This document shows, one piece after another, positions 8,645 through 16,161 of a stretch of DNA of 64,000 nucleotides. The stretch's first letter is position 1. Each line of letters opens with the position of its first letter. A model generated the notes under the pieces. It did no database searches and was not told where the DNA came from. It saw nothing but the letters and a program-made list of their open reading frames with translations. The stretch comes from Acidimangrovimonas sediminis (GTDB taxonomy: Bacteria > Pseudomonadota > Alphaproteobacteria > Rhodobacterales > Rhodobacteraceae), in contig NZ_PHSN01000004.1 in the NCBI RefSeq assembly GCF_002871005.1, positions 414,644 through 478,643 on the forward strand. Reading direction: 5' to 3'. The position numbers and the translations under genes are program-made.

Positions 8645-10113
8645 CCGCGCAGCTCCCTCCATCTGCGGCCATCCCGGTGCAGAAGCATCAACGCATCCTC
8701 CGGCCCCGAGGATCCCGGATCATAGCCTCGCGGCCGGTCGCCCCGTTCCTCCCATCCCTCGATGATCGGGTCGGTCCAGGCCCAGGCCGCCTCGACCTCG
8801 TCGCCACGCATGAAGAGCGTCTGGTTGCCGCGGATCACGTCCATGATCAGCCGCTCGTAGGCATCGGGAATGTCGGTGCCGTCTTCCCCCAGCGCATCGG
8901 CGAAGGTCATGTCAAGCGGCACCTCGGTCAGGCGCATGCCGCCCGGCCCCGGCTCCTTGATCATCACCGAAAGGGTCATCCCCTCGTCGGGCTGCAACCG
9001 GATCGCCAGGACGTTCTCGCGCCATTCGTCCTCTTCGCCGAAGATCGAGTGCGGCGGCTCCTTGAAGATGATCGCGATCTCGGAGGTCCGGGCACGCAGC
9101 TTCTTTCCGGTGCGCAGGTAGAACGGCACCCCCTGCCAGCGCCAGTTGGCGATCCCCACCTTCAGGGCGATGTAGCTTTCGGTCCGCGAGTGCGGATCCT
9201 CGACATCGTCGAGGTAGGAGGGTTCGGCCTTCACCCCCTGCGCCGCGGGCCGCCCGCGGTACTGGCCGCGCACGATATCCTCGTGCGGCACGGGCGAGAG
9301 CGCGCGGATCACCTTGAGCTTCTCGTCGCGCACGGCATCGGGTTCGAACTTGTAGGGCGGCTCCATCGCGATCAGGCACAGAAGCTGCATCATGTGGTTC
9401 TGCACCATGTCCCGCATGGCGCCCGACTTGTCGTAGTACCCACCGCGGCCGCCGACGCCCACGGTTTCCGCCACGGTAATCTGCACGTGGTCGACGTGCT
9501 GGGCATTCCACAGCGGCTCGAACAACGAGTTGGCGAAGCGCACCGCCATCAGGTTCTGGACGGTTTCCTTGCCGAGATAATGGTCGATCCGGTAGATCTG
9601 CGTCTCGTCGAAATGCTCGGCGAGGGTCTTGTTCAGCGCCCGCGCCGAGGCGAGGTCGCGGCCGAAGGGCTTTTCCACCACGATCCGGCTGTCGGCATCG
9701 GCGATCCCGTATTCGTTGAGCTTCTCGGCCAGCGCGCCAAACAGCGACGGCCCGACCGAGAAGTAGAACGCCCGCACCACGCCGTCGCGCATCAGGCCCT
9801 TGAGGGTTTCCCACCCGCCCTCGGCCTGGGCGTCGGTGGCGACATAGGAAAGGCGCGCGAGGAATTCCTTGATCTGCGCCTTGTCATGCTTCGACTTCGG
9901 GATGAACTCCTCGATCGCGTCCGAGACGAACTTGCGATAGGCGTCATCGTCCATCTCGGACCGGGCCGCGCCGATGATCCGTGCCTCGTCGGGCATCTGC
10001 CCGGCCAGGAACCGCCGGTAGAGACCGGGAAGGATCTTGCGGCGCGCCAGATCGCCGGTGCCCCCGAAGATGACCAGATCGAACGGGTCGACCGGAATGA
10101 CTCGCGATACCAT
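8641..10113 (-). CDS. zwf: Glucose-6-phosphate 1-dehydrogenase
   Basis: A 490-residue dehydrogenase oxidising glucose 6-phosphate to the lactone with NAD(P)+, the entry step to the pentose-phosphate and Entner-Doudoroff pathways. The N-terminal dinucleotide motif FGGTGDLARRK and the substrate signature RIDHYLGKETVQNL are present. It is first in the zwf-pgl-pgi run, with a GAGGG ribosome site. A 14-bp perfect palindrome of LacI type lies 44-57 bp upstream of the start, suggesting repression by a LacI/GalR-family sugar regulator that is not in the window. Confidence 0.97.
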   Translation of the reverse strand: MVSRVIPVDPFDLVIFGGTGDLARRKILPGLYRRFLAGQMPDEARIIGAARSEMDDDAYRKFVSDAIEEFIPKSKHDKAQIKEFLARLSYVATDAQAEGGWETLKGLMRDGVVRAFYFSVGPSLFGALAEKLNEYGIADADSRIVVEKPFGRDLASARALNKTLAEHFDETQIYRIDHYLGKETVQNLMAVRFANSLFEPLWNAQHVDHVQITVAETVGVGGRGGYYDKSGAMRDMVQNHMMQLLCLIAMEPPYKFEPDAVRDEKLKVIRALSPVPHEDIVRGQYRGRPAAQGVKAEPSYLDDVEDPHSRTESYIALKVGIANWRWQGVPFYLRTGKKLRARTSEIAIIFKEPPHSIFGEEDEWRENVLAIRLQPDEGMTLSVMIKEPGPGGMRLTEVPLDMTFADALGEDGTDIPDAYERLIMDVIRGNQTLFMRGDEVEAAWAWTDPIIEGWEERGDRPRGYDPGSSGPEDALMLLHRDGRRWRELRG

Positions 10114-10156
10114 CTGCCCTCGCTTTCATGCCGCGCCGTGCCTCGCCGCGGATTTT

Positions 10157-10170
10157 CGTTAGCGCTAACG
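10157..10170. promoter_or_regulatory. LacI-family-type operator upstream of zwf
   Basis: The perfect palindrome CGTTAGCGCTAACG lies 44-57 bp upstream of the zwf start, in the 252-bp gap between zwf and the HNH gene. The central CG step and TTAGCGCTAA form are typical of LacI/GalR-family operators. Assignment to a specific regulator is inference. Confidence 0.65.
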
Positions 10171-10365
10171 GGCCTCGTTCTAGCCCCGCTCTCGGGGGGA
10201 GTCTAGCACCCGGCGCCGGGGTCGCAAGGGTGGTCCCGCCGGGTCGGCGGCAGGCGGTGCTATGAAAGGCCCCCTACAGCTGGCGCCCGGTCTTCGAGGT
10301 GCGCCTCAACGCACACAGAAACCGGCCGCCCGCGCGGCAGGTGCGACGCGCCGGCCGTTCCGGCG

Positions 10366-10950
10366 TCACGCCTCCAGTTCGGCATCCCAGTAAAGGAAAT
10401 CCACCCAGCTCTCGTGCAGGTATCCCGGCGGGAAGCGGCGCCCGATGGTCAGCATGTCCGCCGCCGTGGGCTGGCGCGGCGGCTTGCGCAGGTTCATCCC
10501 CACCTGCCGCAGGCTTTTCGACCCCTTGCGCAGGTTGCAAGGCGAACAGGCGGCGACCACGTTTTCCCAGCTGGTCACCCCGCCCCGCGCCCGCGGCACC
10601 ACGTGATCGAAGGTCAGATCGCCCCGGGCGCCGCAGTACTGACAGCGGAATTCGTCCCTCAGAAAAAGATTGAAGCGCGTGAAGGCCACGCGCTTCTGCG
10701 GTTTGACGAATTCCTTGAGCACGACGACGGAGGGTATTCGGATCTCCGTCGTCGGGCTTCGCACGATCGTGTCGTATTCCGCGAGGATCGTCACCCGGTC
10801 CAGGAAGGCCGCCTTCACCGCCTCCTGCCAGGGCCAGAGCGACAGCGGATAATACGACAGCGGCCGGTAATCCGCGTTCAGGACCAGCGCCGGATAATGC
10901 TTCAAAGCCGCCGGCTCGCGCACGAATGTCGTCCTGAAATCGCCGTCCAT
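10366..10950 (-). CDS. HNH endonuclease
   Basis: A 194-residue stand-alone HNH nuclease. The zinc-knuckle pairs CQYCG and CSPCN flank the catalytic segment DLTFDHVVPRARGG, with ENVVAAC completing the beta-beta-alpha metal fold. The N-terminal half (ALVLNADYRPLSYYPLSLWP) is the one usually seen in this widespread alphaproteobacterial housekeeping-like HNH group. The ATG at 10950 with a GAGAGGG site is chosen over a 47-residue upstream extension. There is no sign of an intein, a group I intron or a restriction partner. The target is unknown. Confidence 0.85.
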   Translation of the reverse strand: MDGDFRTTFVREPAALKHYPALVLNADYRPLSYYPLSLWPWQEAVKAAFLDRVTILAEYDTIVRSPTTEIRIPSVVVLKEFVKPQKRVAFTRFNLFLRDEFRCQYCGARGDLTFDHVVPRARGGVTSWENVVAACSPCNLRKGSKSLRQVGMNLRKPPRQPTAADMLTIGRRFPPGYLHESWVDFLYWDAELEA

Positions 10951-11231
10951 GGGCACACCCTCTCGCCGTCCGGCCCCGAAGCCTGCGGCGGGGTCGCGGG
11001 TTTTAGGGGCGGGCCGCTCCGCCCCGCTGAGATCAACTATATCTGGCGTTTCACGCCTGACAAGCCCCGCAGATGCGGTAGCCACGCGCATGTGGATAAA
11101 CCGCCCGCGTCACAGCAGGATGACAGATAGCGCGCCGACCGGAAAAGTCAGCGGCGAGAGGGCGGCCGCGGTGGGCTACCCGCGGGCAACGAGCGGACAA
11201 CGCGGGGCAACAAGGAGCCGTCGGGCGTGCC

Positions 11232-11960
11232 TCAGCCCGGCAGCCGTTCCTTGAGGAACTGCAGCGCCACGCCCAGCCCGTCGGGGGCGATCCCGTGGCC
11301 CGTACCCTTCATGACGTGGCCGTAGACGTCGAACCCCGCCGCCTGAAGCGCCACCCCCGCGCGGTTCATGTCCTCGAAGGGCACCACCTGATCATCGTCG
11401 CCATGGATCAGCACCACCGGCGGCTTCGACACCGCCTCTGCCGCCAGGGTCTCGGGCGACAGAAGCCGCCCCGAGAAGGCCACCACCCCGGCAAAGGGCG
11501 CGGGCCAGCGCGGCGCAAGGTGCAGCGACATCATCGTCCCCTGCGAGAAGCCCACAAGCGCGGTCTCGGCGGGGGTCACCCCCTCTTCGTCCATCCGCTG
11601 CTGCAGGAACGCCCTGAGATCCTCCTGCGCGGCCGCCATGCCCTGCTTTGCCGCCTCCTCGCTGGAACCGTCGAGCCAGGGGATCGGGAACCACTGGCGC
11701 CCGAAGGGATTGCCGGCGCAGGGCTCGGGCGCGTCGGGGGCGATGAAGACAGTGTTCGGCAGATGGGTATCCATCACGTCGGCCAGCCCCAGCAGGTCGG
11801 CGCCATCGGCTCCGTAGCCATGCAGCAGCACCACCAGCGAGGTGCCCTTCGCCGGCCCCTTGCGCCCGAAGTCGAGGGTCCGCGTCGCCCCGCCCGTCCG
11901 GGCCCCCGTCTGGGTTCCCGTCTGGGCACCCGTCGCGCCCCCCGTCGTGCCAGTCGTCAT
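11232..11960 (-). CDS. Phospholipase/carboxylesterase family alpha/beta hydrolase
   Basis: A 242-residue serine esterase of the YpfH/carboxylesterase 2 family. It shows the oxyanion motif LLHGYGADGADLLGL, the nucleophile elbow GFSQGTMMS, an acid in IHGDDDQVVPF and the histidine in GTGHGIAPDG. The first 26 residues are a low-complexity Thr/Gly/Ala run encoded by five 12-bp repeats (11893-11946), absent from typical homologues. The start at 11960 overlaps the upstream glycosylase stop as ATGA. The natural ester substrate is unknown. Confidence 0.87.
   Translation of the reverse strand: MTTGTTGGATGAQTGTQTGARTGGATRTLDFGRKGPAKGTSLVVLLHGYGADGADLLGLADVMDTHLPNTVFIAPDAPEPCAGNPFGRQWFPIPWLDGSSEEAAKQGMAAAQEDLRAFLQQRMDEEGVTPAETALVGFSQGTMMSLHLAPRWPAPFAGVVAFSGRLLSPETLAAEAVSKPPVVLIHGDDDQVVPFEDMNRAGVALQAAGFDVYGHVMKGTGHGIAPDGLGVALQFLKERLPG
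11893..11946. repeat. 12-bp tandem repeat in esterase N-terminus
   Basis: CCCGTC recurs exactly every 12 bp at 11893, 11905, 11917, 11929 and 11941. Being a multiple of three, it encodes a four-residue Thr/Gly repeat in the esterase without shifting the frame. Confidence 0.85.
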
Positions 11961-12586
11961 GCGATGCCCTCCCGTCTGCGTTGCGCCGCGTAATACGCCC
12001 ACATCAGCCGCGCCGCAACGCCCCGCCACGGCGACCACGCCTCGGCCATCGCGCGCAGCGCCTTCTCGCCGGGTCGCGCCTCGAGGCCGAAGATCCCCCG
12101 CGCCGCCTCCTGCAAGGCAAGATCCCCCGGCGCGAACACGTCGGCCCGCCCGAGCGAGAGCATGGCATAGACCTCGGCCGTCCAGCGCCCGATGCCCGGC
12201 AACGCGACAAGGGTGGCGATCACCTCCTCGTCCGGCAGGCTGCGCAACGCCTCGAACGGAACCCCGGCCCCGGCCAGCCCCCGCAGGTAGCGCATCTTCG
12301 GCCGCGACAACCCGCAAGCCCGCAGATCCTCATCGCGCGCGGCCGCGATCGCGGCGGCCTCGACCAGCCCCGCCGCCTGCAGGCGCCCGTGGATCGCCCG
12401 GGCCGAGGCAACGCTCACCTGCTGGCTGACGATCGCATCGACCAGCGCGGCGAAGCCGTCAGGACGCCGTCGCACCGGCACCGGGCCCGCGACGCCCCGC
12501 GCCTGCGCGAATTCCGGCACCCGGGCAGTGAGCCAGTCCAGCCCCTCGGCGATGCACGCCTCCCCCTCGACGATCCGCCCGACCAC
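11957..12586 (-). CDS. DNA-3-methyladenine glycosylase (AlkA-like)
   Basis: A 209-residue HhH-GPD glycosylase that excises alkylated bases. The helix-hairpin-helix is LVALPGIGRWTAEVYAM and the catalytic aspartate follows in FAPGDLALQEAARGIF. The N-terminal half has ALVDAIVSQQVSVASA, typical of the AlkA core without the extra N-terminal domain. It starts with GTG at 12586 behind a strong AGGAGGAGGG site that overlaps the end of the DUF1697 gene, so the three genes DUF1697-glycosylase-esterase look like one operon. Confidence 0.9.
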   Translation of the reverse strand: MVGRIVEGEACIAEGLDWLTARVPEFAQARGVAGPVPVRRRPDGFAALVDAIVSQQVSVASARAIHGRLQAAGLVEAAAIAAARDEDLRACGLSRPKMRYLRGLAGAGVPFEALRSLPDEEVIATLVALPGIGRWTAEVYAMLSLGRADVFAPGDLALQEAARGIFGLEARPGEKALRAMAEAWSPWRGVAARLMWAYYAAQRRREGIA

Positions 12587-12600
12587 GTCAGCCCTCCTCC

Positions 12601-13143
12601 TCAGCTCTCCACCGCCGCGATCAGCCGGCCGAGCGTCGACCAGTTCCGCGCCGTGCCGGTCACGCCGAAGATCCGCTCCAGCCGCGGGGCGGTCAGCTTC
12701 GACCGGCCGATCCCCTCAACGTAATCTATGAACACCTCGCGCCCAGACGGCACTACCGCTTCGGGCCCGGCATAGCCTGCCAGCCGCGCCTCATGCCCAG
12801 CGGCGGGCAGCTCCGCCAGAAAATGCACGAGCACATGCGCCGGGCGTAGTCTGGCGGCTTCCGCGAACGGGTTCGCCCCGGCAATAGCCCCGAGCGCCGC
12901 ACCGTCGCGCAGGATCACCGCGTTCGTCAGCCCGTGATCGGCCACCACCGCCTCCAGCGCGGACCGGATCGCGGCCTCGGGACGCGCCGAGGCGAAGACC
13001 AGGTTCCCGGTCGCCAGCACCGTGCGCACCTCTTCGAACCCCGCCGCCGTGGCTGCATGGCGCAGGTCTGCCATCGACATGCGGGCATGCGTCGCCCCGC
13101 CGATGCCGCGCAGAAGTGCCACCCATGTCCGCCGCTCCGTCAT
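12601..13143 (-). CDS. DUF1697 domain-containing protein
   Basis: A 180-residue member of DUF1697, recognised from WVALLRGIGG near the start, the segment LRHAATAAGFEEVRTVLATG, and the C-terminal IGRSKLTAPRLERIFG followed by TARNWSTL. The biochemical role of the family is not established. It is the first gene of a likely operon with a DNA repair glycosylase and an esterase. Confidence 0.85.
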   Translation of the reverse strand: MTERRTWVALLRGIGGATHARMSMADLRHAATAAGFEEVRTVLATGNLVFASARPEAAIRSALEAVVADHGLTNAVILRDGAALGAIAGANPFAEAARLRPAHVLVHFLAELPAAGHEARLAGYAGPEAVVPSGREVFIDYVEGIGRSKLTAPRLERIFGVTGTARNWSTLGRLIAAVES

Positions 13144-13185
13144 GCCGGCACCCTACCGCGTGGCGCTGACGCACCGCCATCCCCT

Positions 13186-13205
13186 CTTTCTTGCCGAAAT
13201 ACTCC
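13186..13205 (-). repeat. Dispersed GGAGTATTT intergenic element, copy 1
   Basis: Read on the minus strand, GGAGTATTTCGGCAAGAAAG, preceded by CCTCCGGCG. It is related to copies near 14649, 17844 and 27458. It lies in the leader between the DUF1697 gene and the MFS gene. Confidence 0.6.
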
Positions 13206-13315
13206 CGCCGGAGGCTCCGACCTTTCCACTCCGTCCCCCGCCGGGCGCCAAGGTTTGCCACCGCCACGACTTTTCCCTCTTCACAGCACCGCGCGCGGCC
13301 GTTACCGCTTCCGCC

Positions 13316-14542
13316 ATGAACACGACCGCTTCCACGCCCCCTGCCCGGGCCGACCGCCGCGCCAAGCGCAACGTGACCGTGCTGGTGATGGCGCAAGCCG
13401 TCCTCGGCGCGCAGATGCCGATGAACTTCACCATCGGCGGGCTGGCGGGTCAGAGCCTTGCACCGAACCCCTGTCTCGCCACGCTGCCGATCTCGATGAT
13501 CGTGGTCGGATCCATGCTGGCCGCGACGCCGAACTCGGCCTTCATGCAGCGCTTCGGGCGGCGCGCCGGGTTCATGATGGGATCGACCGGGGGGATGCTG
13601 GGTGCGGTGATCCAGTCCTACGCACTCTATGCCGGGTCCTTCGCGATCTTCCTGATCGGCGCGCTCTTCACCGGGATCTACATGTCGGCGCAGGGCTTCT
13701 ACCGCTTCGCCGCCGCCGACACTGCCTCCGATGCGTTCCGGCCCAAGGCGATCTCCTATGTCATGGCGGGGGGGCTGGCCTCGGCGATCATCGGGCCGCA
13801 GCTGGTGAAGCTCACCGTGGGTGCCTATGTCGTGCCCTTCCTCGGCACCTACCTCGCGGTGATCGCGCTCAACTTCCTCGGCATGTGGCTGTTTCTCTTT
13901 CTCGACATCCCGAAGCCGCCAACCCCGCACCATGACGCGCCCCGGGGCCGCACCCGGGCCGAGCTGATCACCACGCCCCGGATCGCGGTCGCGGTGATCT
14001 GCGCGACGGTGTCCTATGCGCTGATGAACCTCGTGATGACCTCGACGCCGCTCGCCGTGGTGGGCTGCGGCTACCACACGTCGGATGCGGCAAACATCGT
14101 CACGGCGCATGTGCTGGCGATGTTCGTGCCGTCCTTCTTCACCGGCCACCTGATCGCGCGGTTCGGGGTGGAGCGGATCATCGCGACCGGCCTCGTCATC
14201 CTTGCCGGGGCGGGAATGGTTGCGATGATGGGCGTCGATCTGATGAATTTCTTCGGCGCGCTGGTCCTGCTGGGGCTTGGCTGGAACTTCGGCTTCATCG
14301 GCGCCACAACGATGCTCGCCGGTGCCCATGCCCCGGAAGAGCGCGGCCGGATGCAGGGGCTGAACGACCTGATCGTATTTGGCGGCGTCACCTTCGCCTC
14401 GCTCGCCTCGGGCGGGCTGATGAACTGCTCGGGCGGCACGCCGCAGGCCGGGTGGGAAATGGTGAACATCGCCATGACGCCCTTCCTCGTGCTGGCGGGC
14501 GGCGCGCTGATCTGGCTGGCGCTGCGGCCGAAGGAGGCGTGA
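13316..14542 (+). CDS. MFS transporter
   Basis: A 408-residue major facilitator with about twelve hydrophobic segments. The 2-3 loop motif appears as FMQRFGRRAGFMMG, the second half has the matching LIARFGVERIIATG, and a soluble loop (HHDAPRGRTRAELITTPR) divides the halves. The ATG at 13316 follows a strongly Arg-rich out-of-family extension and is preferred. The neighbours (DNA repair, lipid-type synthase) do not reveal the substrate. Two back-to-back inverted repeats follow the stop. Confidence 0.85.
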   Translation: MNTTASTPPARADRRAKRNVTVLVMAQAVLGAQMPMNFTIGGLAGQSLAPNPCLATLPISMIVVGSMLAATPNSAFMQRFGRRAGFMMGSTGGMLGAVIQSYALYAGSFAIFLIGALFTGIYMSAQGFYRFAAADTASDAFRPKAISYVMAGGLASAIIGPQLVKLTVGAYVVPFLGTYLAVIALNFLGMWLFLFLDIPKPPTPHHDAPRGRTRAELITTPRIAVAVICATVSYALMNLVMTSTPLAVVGCGYHTSDAANIVTAHVLAMFVPSFFTGHLIARFGVERIIATGLVILAGAGMVAMMGVDLMNFFGALVLLGLGWNFGFIGATTMLAGAHAPEERGRMQGLNDLIVFGGVTFASLASGGLMNCSGGTPQAGWEMVNIAMTPFLVLAGGALIWLALRPKEA

Positions 14543-14544
14543 GC

Positions 14545-14592
14545 CAAAATCCTTCTCAAAGGATTTTGCCAAGAAAATTCGAATTTTCTTGG
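14545..14592. repeat. Two abutting AT-rich inverted repeats after the MFS gene
   Basis: The first, 14545-14568, is CAAAATCCTT, a 4-nt loop, then AAGGATTTTG. It is followed immediately by a perfect 24-bp palindrome at 14569-14592, with arms of CCAAGAAAATTC and its complement. They begin three bases after the MFS stop and stand out as AT-rich in GC-rich DNA. They could act as a bidirectional terminator between the convergent MFS and SQS/PSY-like genes, or be a dispersed palindromic element. Confidence 0.7.
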
Positions 14593-14648
14593 GCGCGGGT
14601 GGTCGTCGATCTCTGCTCTGCGGGCCGCCCGCGCGTGGCGACGTCGCA

Positions 14649-14671
14649 TGAGTATTTGGACAAGAAAGAAG
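14649..14671 (+). repeat. Dispersed GGAGTATTT intergenic element, copy 2
   Basis: The plus strand reads GAGTATTTGGACAAGAAAG in this stretch, matching the core of the element seen in copies 1 and 3. It lies just beyond the 3' end of the SQS/PSY-like gene. Confidence 0.55.
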
Positions 14672-14686
14672 TCTGAGAGCGCGCCC

Positions 14687-15448
14687 TTACCAGCGTCCCG
14701 AGACGGCCCGGGCGGCGAGGCCCGCGCGCCTGCGAAACTCGGCCCGCTCCAACCCGTTCTCGATGACCCGCGAGGGATCGGCCGCGGCGCGGGTAAGCAG
14801 GCCCGAGGCCTCCCACCCCGCCAGCATCGCGGGCAGGGCCGCAGGGGGCACCGTGGTGCGCCGGGCACGGGCGCGCGCCAGACGGTCCAGCCCCTCGCGC
14901 GCCAGCGCCGCGATCTCCGCCCCTTCGGGCAGCGGCGCCCGGCCCAGGGCCACGAGTTTCGGCACCGCGCGGAACCAGAGCGCAAGGCCTGTGCCCGTCC
15001 CGAATTCCACCACCGCCGCGCGCGCCGTGCCGGGCGCCCCCAATGCCTGCGCCGCGGCCCACATCAACCCGCCCGAAGTTGCCTCGAGATAGGCCCAGAG
15101 GTCATCCGCCGTCGCAAAGGGCGCGCGTTCCAGGTCCATCCTGCGGGCGTCGATCATCGCGTGCAGCGGGGCGGGATCCATCCCGGTGTCGCGCAGGACA
15201 TCGGCCAGGGGCGCCACCACCTCATGCGCCCGCGGCGGCGTGCCTGACGCGATCTCGTCCAGCGCCTCGTGCCACCATGTCAGCCGCATCTCGGCGATCA
15301 TCGGCTCCTGCGTGACCCAGGGCGCGCGGGCGATTTCCAGGTTGAATGCATAGAGCGGCAGCAGACGCTCCGCCCCCGGCCCCCGGGCCGTCAGGAACCG
15401 GTCCGGATCGCCGCGTTCGACCAGCTGCGCGCAGGCGTCGAGTGTCAT
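14687..15448 (-). CDS. Squalene/phytoene synthase-like protein
   Basis: A 253-residue protein of the SQS/PSY fold. Its N-terminal half includes LLPLYAFNLEIARAPWV and MRLTWWHEALDEI, the region that in true synthases carries the first Asp-rich motif; here no DxxxD is evident, and a C-terminal Asp-rich motif is also not obvious. It therefore resembles the shorter, non-carotenoid branch that includes the mitochondrial complex I factor NDUFAF6. The start at 15448 overlaps the methyltransferase stop as ATGA. No carotenoid genes are nearby. The function is uncertain. Confidence 0.75.
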   Translation of the reverse strand: MTLDACAQLVERGDPDRFLTARGPGAERLLPLYAFNLEIARAPWVTQEPMIAEMRLTWWHEALDEIASGTPPRAHEVVAPLADVLRDTGMDPAPLHAMIDARRMDLERAPFATADDLWAYLEATSGGLMWAAAQALGAPGTARAAVVEFGTGTGLALWFRAVPKLVALGRAPLPEGAEIAALAREGLDRLARARARRTTVPPAALPAMLAGWEASGLLTRAAADPSRVIENGLERAEFRRRAGLAARAVSGRW

Positions 15449-16161
15449 GCCGCCCCCTCTTCCGCAACCACCTGCAGGTAGCCGTAGCTGCCGCCGTGCA
15501 GGCGCCAGAGCGCGATCTCGGCCCGGGCCTGCGCGATCGCCGCGGCAAGATCCGGGTCGCCCCCCTGTTCGAGGGCATCGCAGCGCGCGGCCAGCGGGTC
15601 GTAATAGGCGCACCATGCGGCGGAGGGCAGCCAGCGGCTCGCGATGACCCGGAACCCCGCGGCCTCGGTCGCCCCGACGATGCCCGCGGTATCGGTCATC
15701 GCGGGATAGGCCTCGGCCCAGAAGGTCCGGGGCGTCTCAGGCACCGCACGATGTCGCCAGGCGAGTTCGGAAAACGCCACCTTCCCGCCGGGGGCCAGCC
15801 GGTCGCGCCACCTCCGCAAGCCCGCCTCGACCCCGAGGAAATAGAGCGCGCCGGCCGACCAGATCAGCCCGAATTCCCCCCCGGGCGCCGCCATGTCGCC
15901 CAGCCGCACCATGACCCCCGGGTCGCCGGGGCAGCGCCGCGCCGCCCGGTCCACCAGGGCCGCGTGCTTGTCGAGCCCCAGAACCGCGCCTGCGGGCACC
16001 CAGGCGCGAAGCCCGGCCAGATCGGCGCCGGAGCCGCATCCCGCATCCAGCACTCGCGCGTCGGGGGCGAGCTTTGCCACACCGAGCGCCCAGTCGAGGC
16101 TTTCGCGATCCCCCGGCCCTTCGCGGTCGAGACCGCCGTAAAGCGTGAGGAACGCGCTCAT
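15445..16161 (-). CDS. Class I SAM-dependent methyltransferase
   Basis: A 238-residue Rossmann methyltransferase. Motif I is VLDAGCGSGADLAGL, the acidic end of strand 2 is VLGLDKH, and motif II/III is FGLIWSAGALYFLGVEAGLRRW. Its start overlaps the cimA stop as ATGA and its stop overlaps the next start as ATGA, so it is the middle of a translationally coupled trio. The methyl acceptor is unknown. Confidence 0.83.
   Translation of the reverse strand: MSAFLTLYGGLDREGPGDRESLDWALGVAKLAPDARVLDAGCGSGADLAGLRAWVPAGAVLGLDKHAALVDRAARRCPGDPGVMVRLGDMAAPGGEFGLIWSAGALYFLGVEAGLRRWRDRLAPGGKVAFSELAWRHRAVPETPRTFWAEAYPAMTDTAGIVGATEAAGFRVIASRWLPSAAWCAYYDPLAARCDALEQGGDPDLAAAIAQARAEIALWRLHGGSYGYLQVVAEEGAA

Noticed and set aside
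10366..10950. HNH gene as a homing or mobile endonuclease
   Set aside because: There are no intron or intein boundaries, no repeats flanking it, and its composition matches the neighbours.
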